From NCBI GenBank assembly GCA_913009765.1, contig CAJVYT010000091.1:1-12168 (forward strand): a stretch of DNA of 12,168 bases. Reading direction: 5' to 3'. Source of the stretch: an uncultured candidate division Zixibacteria bacterium (lineage in GTDB: Bacteria; Zixibacteria; MSB-5A5; GN15; FEB-12). Positions 1-5,484 of this stretch are shown here, piece after piece (position 1 is the stretch's first letter; the number at the start of each line of letters is the position of its first letter). The position numbers and the translations under genes were made by a program. The notes beneath the pieces are model-generated. The model ran no database searches. It was not told where the DNA came from and saw only the letters and a list, made by a program, of their open reading frames with translations.

Positions 1-33
1 CTCTTGATTTTGTTTATTGAGTGATTCAGACAT
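1..33 (-). CDS. 5' end of a gene downstream of sufC, probably sufB or sufD (partial)
   Basis: An ATG (minus strand, 33-31) opens a frame with no stop to the left edge, giving MSESLNKQNQE. It starts two bases after the sufC stop codon, and a Shine-Dalgarno GGAG (41-44 on the plus strand, read as ctcc) lies 7 nt upstream inside the end of sufC, so translation is tightly linked. Eleven residues are too few to identify a family. SufB or SufD, the scaffold partners of SufC, is inferred only from its place after sufC in an Rrf2-sufC operon. Confidence 0.55.
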   Translation of the reverse strand, partial: MSESLNKQNQE

Positions 34-35
34 AT

Positions 36-797
36 TTAGACTCCAGTTTTTTCCTCGTTAAGCCATTCATACCCGGAATCTTCTAATTTTAATGCAAGCT
101 CAGGTCCGCCGGACATCACAAACTTTCCATCCATCATAACATGAACTTTATCCGGTTTGATATAATTAAGCAGACGCTGATAGTGAGTTACCATTAAGAC
201 ACCATTATTTTCATTTTGAAATTTATTTATTCCTTTAGATACAATTTTAAGAGCATCAATATCTAAACCGGAATCGGTTTCGTCAAGGAGAGCCATAGCA
301 GGGTTAAGCATAGACATTTGTAAGATTTCAATACGTTTTTTCTCACCGCCTGAGAAGCCTTCATTTATATATCGGGTGGCAAAAGATTGGTCAATTTGTA
401 AGTCTGCCATTGCGGCTTTGAATAACTTACGGAAATCAGACATATCGGCATCGGCACCACGATGTGATTTTAGGGCGGCTCGCATAAAATTAGCTACCGT
501 AACACCCGGAATAGCGAGAGGGTATTGGAATGCCAAGAAAAGACCTGCACGGGAGCGTTCGTCAGCTTCCATATCAAGAAGTGATTCACCTTTTAAATAT
601 GCTTCACCTTTGGTAATAGTATAGGAGGGGTGTCCCATGAGAGCGTTTGAGAGAGAGGATTTACCCGAACCGTTTTTGCCCATGATAGCGTGTATCTCAC
701 CGGGATTGACAGTCAAGGAAACACCCTTGACAACTTCTTTCCCTTCCACTTCGACATGGATGTCTTTGAACTCTAATATTGCTTTTTTATCTGACAT
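36..797 (-). CDS. sufC: SufC, ABC-type ATPase of the SUF iron-sulfur cluster assembly system
   Basis: This 253-residue protein is a stand-alone cytosolic ABC ATPase of the usual SufC length. Visible motifs are Walker A GKNGSGKS (residues 40-47), Q-loop Gln91, ABC signature FSGGEKKR (148-155), Walker B MALLDE (168-173) with catalytic Glu173, the SufC-typical DSGLDIDAL stretch just after it, and switch His205. In the known system SufC binds SufB and SufD and its ATPase activity remodels the scaffold on which Fe-S clusters are built. The gene lies 35 bp after the Rrf2 regulator and 2 bp before the next frame, so the three form one operon. A modest AGGA Shine-Dalgarno precedes the ATG. The order regulator-sufC-next gene differs from the sufB-sufC-sufD order common elsewhere. 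No key residue is missing. Confidence 0.96.
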   Translation of the reverse strand: MSDKKAILEFKDIHVEVEGKEVVKGVSLTVNPGEIHAIMGKNGSGKSSLSNALMGHPSYTITKGEAYLKGESLLDMEADERSRAGLFLAFQYPLAIPGVTVANFMRAALKSHRGADADMSDFRKLFKAAMADLQIDQSFATRYINEGFSGGEKKRIEILQMSMLNPAMALLDETDSGLDIDALKIVSKGINKFQNENNGVLMVTHYQRLLNYIKPDKVHVMMDGKFVMSGGPELALKLEDSGYEWLNEEKTGV

Positions 798-832
798 TTT
801 TACTAATCCTTTTATATGTTATTTCTTTTTTT

Positions 833-1360
833 CTATTGGTTAACTTCATCTTCTGCTGAACAGTTTAAAGCATTATTTAGTTCCGATTTTTCAGAATCTG
901 TTATGAGTGAAACATTTGATTTTATGAGTGTAATATCATCGATATTTGAGCCGTTGATAATGTCATCCAAAGTTGAAGAAGATAAAAATTTTCCTACAAT
1001 TTTAGATAATCCTGCTAAAGTGTACTGTACTGAACAATTGTCGGTATGAATGCATTTTTCAAGTTGCCCTGAAAATTTTGCACAATGGTTTGGGTCAATT
1101 AAAGGACCGCCTAATGCAGTTATAGCTTCAAGTAAATTTATTTCCTTCGGGTCTCTTGCGATACAAAATCCGCCGCCGCGACCACGCATTGCGGTAACTA
1201 AACCGGATTTGCGTAAAATAGAGAGCAATTTTGAAGTATACGGAACAGATAGACCTTCTTTTTCAGAAATATCTGAAATCGATAATTGTCCGTCTCTGCC
1301 TGCTTTGGCAAGTGAGACCAAACATCTGAGACCATATTCTTCGAGGGCTGATATCCTCAT
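833..1360 (-). CDS. Rrf2/IscR-family transcriptional regulator, likely Fe-S sensing
   Basis: This 175-residue protein has the Rrf2 winged-helix fold at residues 1-85: MRISALEEYGLRCL at the N-terminus, the recognition region VPYTSKLLSILRKSGLV (39-55), and the wing RGRGGGF (59-65). After the dimerisation helix comes a cysteine cluster, Cys93, Cys103 and Cys109 with His92 and His105 nearby. This is the region where IscR binds a [2Fe-2S] cluster. Spacing is C-X9-C-X5-C rather than the C-X5-C-X5-C of E. coli IscR, a pattern I associate with other Rrf2 proteins encoded next to suf genes. The tail beyond residue 120 is longer than needed and acidic. It is the first gene of the suf operon, with an AAAGG Shine-Dalgarno 7 nt before the ATG. 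By analogy it probably represses this operon when Fe-S supply is adequate. Calling it IscR itself would overstate the evidence. Confidence 0.92.
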   Translation of the reverse strand: MRISALEEYGLRCLVSLAKAGRDGQLSISDISEKEGLSVPYTSKLLSILRKSGLVTAMRGRGGGFCIARDPKEINLLEAITALGGPLIDPNHCAKFSGQLEKCIHTDNCSVQYTLAGLSKIVGKFLSSSTLDDIINGSNIDDITLIKSNVSLITDSEKSELNNALNCSAEDEVNQ

Positions 1361-1401
1361 AATGTTACCTTTCGCAACAGCTTATATTCAAAAGTCCATC
1401 T

Positions 1402-1430
1402 ACTATACGAAAAGAATACTAAAATGTAAA
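1402..1430 (-). promoter_or_regulatory. Sigma70-like promoter of the Rrf2-suf operon
   Basis: Read on the minus strand, a TTTACA -35 box (1430-1425) is followed after exactly 17 bp by a TATAGT -10 box (1407-1402). Each matches the consensus at five of six positions. Transcription would start near 1395, giving a leader of about 35 nt before the regulator's ATG at 1360. No competing element of similar quality lies closer to the gene. Confidence 0.7.
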
Positions 1431-1435
1431 GTATT
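1415..1435. promoter_or_regulatory. Palindrome over the suf -35 box, candidate Rrf2 operator
   Basis: The arms AATACT (1415-1420) and AGTATT (1430-1435) are perfect reverse complements around a 9-bp centre. The site covers the -35 box and part of the spacer of the suf promoter, so a bound dimer would block RNA polymerase. Autoregulation through such a site is well known for IscR and other Rrf2 proteins. The match to any specific Rrf2 consensus is not established, and short inverted repeats arise easily in AT-rich DNA. Confidence 0.4.
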
Positions 1436-1499
1436 ATTTTTCATTTATTGAAAATATTTTATAAAAAAGTAAAGTTTAAGAGAATTTCTGAAAAAGCCC

Positions 1500-1528
1500 T
1501 TGAATTGTATATCGTAAGTTGTTATATA
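1500..1528 (+). promoter_or_regulatory. Candidate promoter of mntP
   Basis: TTGAAT (1500-1505) and TATATA (1523-1528) are separated by 17 bp. A start near 1535 would leave only a few bases before the purine-rich AGAGGTG at 1541-1547. The short leader leaves no room for a large aptamer such as the yybP-ykoY manganese riboswitch that controls mntP in some bacteria. Confidence 0.45.
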
Positions 1529-1567
1529 ACAGTACAATAAAGAGGTGTAATTATTGGTATAGATATT

Positions 1568-2107
1568 GTGAATATATTTGCTTTGGCATTTGCTTTGGCA
1601 TTTGATGCTTTTGCTGTGGCTATTGCGGTTGGAATCCGTCTGGGAAAACTTGAAAAGTGGACAATTTTCAGATTATCTTTCCATTTTGGATTTGCCCAGT
1701 TTGGAATGCCAATTATTGGTTGGATGGCTGGAGATTATTTGGTTGGGAGTATTGGAGTTTATGCTAAAATCTTTGCGGCAGTCATTTTAGCTGTTTTAGG
1801 AGGTCGTCTAATTTGGGAGCAGTTTAAATCTGATGAGAGTATGTGGCAAGGTGATCCAACCCGAGGTGCAAGTTTACTGGTATTGATGTTTGCAACTTCA
1901 GTAGATGCCTTGGCGGCAGGGTTTACCCTTGCGTTGATCGGAGTTGAGATTTTATATCCTACTATTATTATTGGAGTGGTGGCAGCATCTATGACTATAC
2001 TTGGGTTAGTCTTTGGACGTAAGTTAGGTTTGAAATTTGGAAAAACAGCCGGAATTATCGGTGGATTGATTCTGATAGGACTTGCGGTCAAGACAATGCT
2101 TGCGTAG
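1568..2107 (+). CDS. mntP: MntP-family manganese efflux pump
   Basis: This 179-residue, very hydrophobic inner-membrane protein has the six-helix, two-repeat layout of MntP (formerly DUF204). The repeated acidic signatures are FDAFAVAIAVGI (Asp13, helix 1) and TSVDALAAG (Asp113, start of the second half), plus the GGRLIWE segment (78-84). Known members export Mn2+ and protect against manganese excess. The start is uncertain. The listed GTG gives a normal N-terminus, but the best Shine-Dalgarno, AGAGGTG at 1541-1547, sits 20 nt upstream. An in-frame ATT at 1553 has ideal spacing and would add five residues, but ATT starts are rare. The gene is divergent from the suf operon, and its last 20 bases overlap the end of the convergent membrane-protein gene. 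Identity is firm; the exact first codon is not. Confidence 0.92.
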   Translation: MNIFALAFALAFDAFAVAIAVGIRLGKLEKWTIFRLSFHFGFAQFGMPIIGWMAGDYLVGSIGVYAKIFAAVILAVLGGRLIWEQFKSDESMWQGDPTRGASLLVLMFATSVDALAAGFTLALIGVEILYPTIIIGVVAASMTILGLVFGRKLGLKFGKTAGIIGGLILIGLAVKTMLA

Positions 2108-3281
2108 GTCTTTTCTCAATTAGCAAAAGTAATCGAAGTATTACAAATGGGAGGATTGGCATAAAGTATTTTTCCCAACCTAAATATGAAAACGGCATGA
2201 CTATAAAAAAGAAAAGAATTATCAGGTTCAATAAAAATGTTTGGGTCTGTTCTTCTTTCTGAATTGATATGTATATTTCTTTTATAAACGTCAGTAAAAC
2301 TACGAGTCCAAATAGAACTGAAATATAAAAGACTCCTTGTATGACTGTGTCAGAACTAATCAGAAATTTTAATGTTTTGTGGAAAAGACCAACAGTGTAA
2401 ACTCCAATATCCTGCGAGTAAATCGACGGATGAATAGGGTAGAAATAATAAAGCAGCGACAATACAAACGATAGACCGAGTATTCTTCTCTGTGTAAAAA
2501 AACTTTTTAGTGTGAAAAAATAAAAAGGGAGCAAATAAAGAAAGAGAAGAGAGACATATAAAAAGAACACATCAATATGAAAAGAGAATTGTTCATTTAA
2601 ATACAAAGCTCGGTATTCGTTATCAGGCGAAGTTCCGCCCCATAAAAGTATAAGTAAGAAATAGGGAAGAGCAGGCAGAATTGATGCCACCATACCATGT
2701 ATAGATTTTGTCTCTCTATATTGGAGAGCATAATAGATAAACATCGGCGGAAGAAAAAACAGGATATACTGACGGCATAAAATAGAGAGGGCTATAAAAA
2801 ATGCCGAAAGATAAAATTTCTTATTTTGCAAAGTATAATATCCTAAAAGTAAAAATAGAATAGCCGGCATATCGGTAAAAACAAATATCGAAAGTCCTAC
2901 CATATAGGGATGAATAACTAAAAAGAGTGTACCGATAAATGCCAGTTTTTTGTTCTGTAGATTCTCAAACAAAATTATATGAAACAGCATATATGTCAGC
3001 AGGGCTATTATTATTGAAAGAATTCTAAGTGTGAATAAGTCAAACCCAAACAGGTGTCCCCAACCGGCATAGATTATAAACGGCAGTGGCGTTGACATCT
3101 GACGGTAATGGGTAATTAAGTCAAGAGTGATACCATTGCCAAAATTTATTACTGAGTCATACAGCCTGATTTCATCGCCCCATGGTTTTCTGGTGTCTAT
3201 GTCTCCAATGACGGCTACGGTTATCTCAAAGAGTAGAATAAGTACAAATAAAATAAGAGCAGATTTTTTGTATGTATGCAT
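2088..3281 (-). CDS. Polytopic membrane protein, GT-C glycosyltransferase-like
   Basis: This 397-residue protein is almost entirely transmembrane, with about nine or ten helices. A first hydrophobic helix (8-25) is followed by an extracytoplasmic loop with WGDEIRLYD (34-42). An acidic Asp-Glu pair (Asp36-Glu37) in the first loop is the hallmark of GT-C glycosyltransferases that take sugars from polyprenyl-phosphate donors. The HPYMVGLSIFVFTDMPA segment, with a Thr-Asp before a helix, recalls the Alg10 and PIG-B type branches, but I cannot place it in a specific family. Such enzymes glycosylate lipids, cell-wall polymers or proteins outside the membrane. The gene stands alone, has no clear Shine-Dalgarno or promoter, and its 3' end runs 20 bp into mntP on the other strand. 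GT-C fold is likely; sugar and acceptor are unknown. Confidence 0.75.
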   Translation of the reverse strand: MHTYKKSALILFVLILLFEITVAVIGDIDTRKPWGDEIRLYDSVINFGNGITLDLITHYRQMSTPLPFIIYAGWGHLFGFDLFTLRILSIIIALLTYMLFHIILFENLQNKKLAFIGTLFLVIHPYMVGLSIFVFTDMPAILFLLLGYYTLQNKKFYLSAFFIALSILCRQYILFFLPPMFIYYALQYRETKSIHGMVASILPALPYFLLILLWGGTSPDNEYRALYLNEQFSFHIDVFFLYVSLLFLYLLPFYFFTLKSFFTQRRILGLSFVLSLLYYFYPIHPSIYSQDIGVYTVGLFHKTLKFLISSDTVIQGVFYISVLFGLVVLLTFIKEIYISIQKEEQTQTFLLNLIILFFFIVMPFSYLGWEKYFMPILPFVILRLLLLIEKRPTQALS

Positions 3282-3352
3282 GAACTGAATATGAATAAAA
3301 ATAATATATTTTTCAAATTAAAAATATTATTGAGAAAAAGTAAAAAAAGCGA

Positions 3353-3381
3353 TTGACAAAGTATTGAGAAAAAAGTAGCTT
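3353..3381 (+). promoter_or_regulatory. Promoter of the ABC-exporter leader transcript
   Basis: A perfect TTGACA -35 box (3353-3358) is followed after 17 bp by TAGCTT (3376-3381), a weak -10 for sigma70. The downstream TAGCTTG also resembles part of the TAnnTTTG element of Bacteroidota promoters. Transcription would start near 3388, about 300 nt before the first ABC gene, which makes a long regulatory leader. Bases 3282-3352, between this promoter and the membrane-protein gene, are AT-rich and show nothing else I can support. Confidence 0.55.
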
Positions 3382-3460
3382 GAGTCCAATATAGAAAACA
3401 ACCATTAACCCAAAGCCAAGCTAATGAGATTTAGTAGCTAAAAAAATAGGAACTAATTGA

Positions 3461-3553
3461 ATGATTAATTTAATGAAAAATAGCAGCAGACGATCTCAAC
3501 AGGTGAATCCTGTGTGTGCTAAGCTCGGCGGGGGTATTATCCCTACAGAATAA
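3461..3553 (+). CDS. 30-codon small ORF, candidate leader peptide of the ABC exporter operon
   Basis: The frame runs from ATG (3461) to TAA (3551-3553), with AGGA about 8 nt upstream (3448-3452 region) as a plausible Shine-Dalgarno. A second in-frame ATG at 3473 is also possible. The peptide has a polar, basic first half (KNSSRRSQQ) and a second half containing NPVCAKLGGGIIP, with no membrane segment or signal peptide. The Leu-Gly-Gly codons (3524-3531) form the 5' strand of an RNA helix that competes with the terminator at 3583-3620. The position suggests a regulatory leader peptide read by ribosomes rather than a stable product. The peptide itself is not one I recognise. A double-glycine exported peptide is a less likely alternative, because only six residues follow the last glycine and the exporter has no C39 peptidase domain. 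Chance occurrence remains possible at this length. Confidence 0.5.
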   Translation: MINLMKNSSRRSQQVNPVCAKLGGGIIPTE

Positions 3554-3590
3554 TATTTATTACTATAAGAGTAATTTGTTCTCCGTCGAG
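3501..3590 (+). promoter_or_regulatory. Leader RNA with antiterminator helix
   Basis: Two structures are visible upstream of the terminator. A small hairpin pairs ACAGG with CCTGT around the loop tgaat (just before 3515). A longer helix pairs CTCGGCGG (3524-3531) with CCGTCGAG (3583-3590), seven Watson-Crick pairs and one G-U, enclosing small hairpins such as ATTAC/GTAAT around 3570. The 3' strand of this helix is the same segment that forms the 5' arm of the terminator, so the two cannot coexist. This is the logic of transcription attenuation. It does not match any riboswitch consensus I know, and pairing was done by eye. Confidence 0.5.
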
Positions 3591-3620
3591 ACCCAAATAG
3601 TGTGGTTCGGCGGTTTTTTT
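3583..3620 (+). terminator. Intrinsic terminator (attenuator) ahead of the ABC exporter genes
   Basis: CCGTCGA plus ACC (3583-3593, with G3590 bulged) pairs with GGTTCGGCGG (3604-3613) around a 10-nt loop, followed by seven T residues (3614-3620). This is a well-formed rho-independent terminator lying 64 bp upstream of the first ABC gene and in the same direction. The only candidate gene before it in the transcript is the 30-codon small ORF. The 3' arm can also pair with 3633-3644 (core CGCTGAACC), giving a third exclusive helix that could form only after read-through. Confidence 0.75.
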
Positions 3621-3684
3621 GTATATACCATTATCGCTGAACCGAATAGATGAAAATAATAAAAGGTTTAGCAGGAAATAAATC

Positions 3685-5484
3685 ATGAGTACAGAATTTT
3701 ACGAAGATGAAAAATTACAAGAAACCGAATTGGAAATAAGCTATAAAGAAGCACTGAAAAAACTGCTTCCGTATCTGATAGAGCATAAAAAAGGGCTGTT
3801 AATATGTTTTGGCTTACTTGTTGGGACAACTCTTTTTTCACTTACCTGGCCGTATTTGCTGAAGCGTGTTTTAGATGTTAATGTTCCCAACCATGATTTT
3901 AACGGATTACTTCTCACTGTGGCAGCAATCGGAGTAATTCAGCTTGTTACTATTGCATTGCAGTATTATATGCGGATAAAGTTGGAAACTATCGGGCAGG
4001 ATGTTATGCTGACTTTAAAGCGGACACTGTTTCATCATATTTTATCATTAGATGTTGACTATTTCGATAAAAATCCGGTAGGGCGGTTATTGGCGAGAGT
4101 TGAATCAGACAGCGAATCATTACGTCTGCTTTTTACCAATACGATAGTATTGATTTTGGGTGATATAATTCTTTTAGTCGGTATCTATTCACTTTTGTTT
4201 TATTTCAACTGGAAACTTGCTTTAGTGCTGTTTCTCAATATTCCGATTATCGGTTTGCTGATTTATATCTTTCATAAAAAGACAACACCAAAATTTTATG
4301 AAGTGAGAAGAAATATGGCAGAAGTGACCGCATCATTAACTGAATTTTTGCACGGGATGTCTATTGTGCAGATTTTTCATCGTGGTGAGTATGCCAGAAA
4401 GAAAGTATTTGATGCCAATAAACTGAAATTTGCAAATGATGTGTATGTGAATATCGGAGTGATTATATTTTTTAACACCGTATTCTTTTTTGAATATGTG
4501 AAAATAGGTTTGGTGCTTATTTTAGGTCCTCTTTTAGGAGTGACTTTTGGAACTATTGTCATGTTTATTATATATATATGGCGTTCTTTTGAACCTATTT
4601 GGAGGTCATCTGAACAGCTTTCGACTATACAAAAAGCGATAGCCGGTTCAAAAAGAATATTTTCGCTTTTATCGGAAGAATCAAAAATCAAACAGCCGCT
4701 CCAACCTGCTGTGTGGTCCGGTTTACAACAATCGGTGAAGTTTGATAATGTTTCTTTTTCGTACACTGATGATGATAACTATGTGTTAAAGAATGTTTCT
4801 TTTGAAATAGAAAAAGGCAAGCGAGTTGCTTTGGTTGGTGTAACTGGCGGCGGAAAATCAACGGTGATTTCTCTTATGCTGAGATATTACGACCCTCAAA
4901 AAGGTACTATCTCAATTGATGGAAACGATATTAAATCAATACCGACTTTTGAATTTAGAAAACGATTTGCTTTAGTGCTGCAGGATATTGTTTTGTTCCC
5001 CGGTGATGTGAACAGCAATATCTCATTAGAAGCAGACAATGTTTCTCAAGAGGATATTATACATGCTGCCAAGACTGTTGAGGCGGAACGCTTTATTTCA
5101 AAACTGGCGAATCAGTTTGAAACTGAAGTATCTGAAAAAGGTTCCAATTTCAGCCGAGGTGAAAGACAATTATTGTCATTTGCCAGAGCATTGGTTGTGA
5201 ATCCTGATTTACTTATTTTAGATGAAGCGACATCCTCTATTGACCCCGAGACTGAAAGAATGATTCAGGCATCGCTCAAGAGATTAATGAAAGGAAGAAC
5301 ATCGTTAATTATTGCTCATCGACTTTCTACAATTTTAGATGTAGATGAGATTTTAGTGCTTAAACAAGGTGAAATTATTGAACGAGGAACCCACGTAGAA
5401 CTTATTCAACAAGACGGGTACTATTCAGATCTCTTTCACCTGCAGTTTAAATCAAGAAATGGAGAGTTCGCTGATGCTGGATAA
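3685..5484 (+). CDS. ABC exporter half-transporter, subunit with catalytic Glu and degenerate signature
   Basis: This 599-residue protein has an N-terminal type-IV ABC exporter membrane domain (about residues 35-310, six helices) fused to a nucleotide-binding domain (about 350-585). The ATPase motifs are Walker A GVTGGGKST (385-393), Q-loop Gln433, Walker B ending in Asp513 followed by the catalytic Glu514 (DEATSSID), and switch His545. The signature is altered to SRGERQ (490-495) instead of SGGQ. Such a change marks one half of heterodimeric exporters of the BmrCD, LmrCD and TM287/288 type, so it should pair with the next gene product. Substrates of the group include drugs and lipids; the one here is unknown. 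The ATG has a good AGGA Shine-Dalgarno 8 nt upstream (3673-3676). Expression probably depends on read-through of the terminator at 3583-3620. Confidence 0.93.
   Translation: MSTEFYEDEKLQETELEISYKEALKKLLPYLIEHKKGLLICFGLLVGTTLFSLTWPYLLKRVLDVNVPNHDFNGLLLTVAAIGVIQLVTIALQYYMRIKLETIGQDVMLTLKRTLFHHILSLDVDYFDKNPVGRLLARVESDSESLRLLFTNTIVLILGDIILLVGIYSLLFYFNWKLALVLFLNIPIIGLLIYIFHKKTTPKFYEVRRNMAEVTASLTEFLHGMSIVQIFHRGEYARKKVFDANKLKFANDVYVNIGVIIFFNTVFFFEYVKIGLVLILGPLLGVTFGTIVMFIIYIWRSFEPIWRSSEQLSTIQKAIAGSKRIFSLLSEESKIKQPLQPAVWSGLQQSVKFDNVSFSYTDDDNYVLKNVSFEIEKGKRVALVGVTGGGKSTVISLMLRYYDPQKGTISIDGNDIKSIPTFEFRKRFALVLQDIVLFPGDVNSNISLEADNVSQEDIIHAAKTVEAERFISKLANQFETEVSEKGSNFSRGERQLLSFARALVVNPDLLILDEATSSIDPETERMIQASLKRLMKGRTSLIIAHRLSTILDVDEILVLKQGEIIERGTHVELIQQDGYYSDLFHLQFKSRNGEFADAG

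Noticed and set aside
1361..1567. A yybP-ykoY manganese riboswitch upstream of mntP.
   Set aside because: The predicted leader is very short and I see none of the conserved yybP-ykoY elements.
3282..3352. A promoter for the minus-strand GT-C-like gene (TTGAAA with CATATT).
   Set aside because: The -10 match is poor and would place the transcript start at or inside the start codon.
3501..3545. Resemblance of the GGTGAATCC segment to cobalamin or c-di-AMP riboswitch cores.
   Set aside because: Only this short string matches. The other conserved boxes of both families (for example GCCGAATCC of ydaO, or the CCCGC-ACTGT part of the B12 box) are missing, and the segment is explained as a small hairpin inside the small ORF.
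3461..3553. Small ORF as a double-glycine bacteriocin or pheromone precursor for the ABC exporter.
   Set aside because: The region after Leu-Gly-Gly is only a few residues long and the transporter lacks a C39 peptidase domain. The overlap with terminator-competing RNA is a better explanation.
3650..3688. A 12-codon frame (MKIIKGLAGNKS) whose stop overlaps the first ABC start in an ATGA.
   Set aside because: It has no Shine-Dalgarno, and the ABC gene has its own well-placed AGGA. A frame this short is expected by chance.
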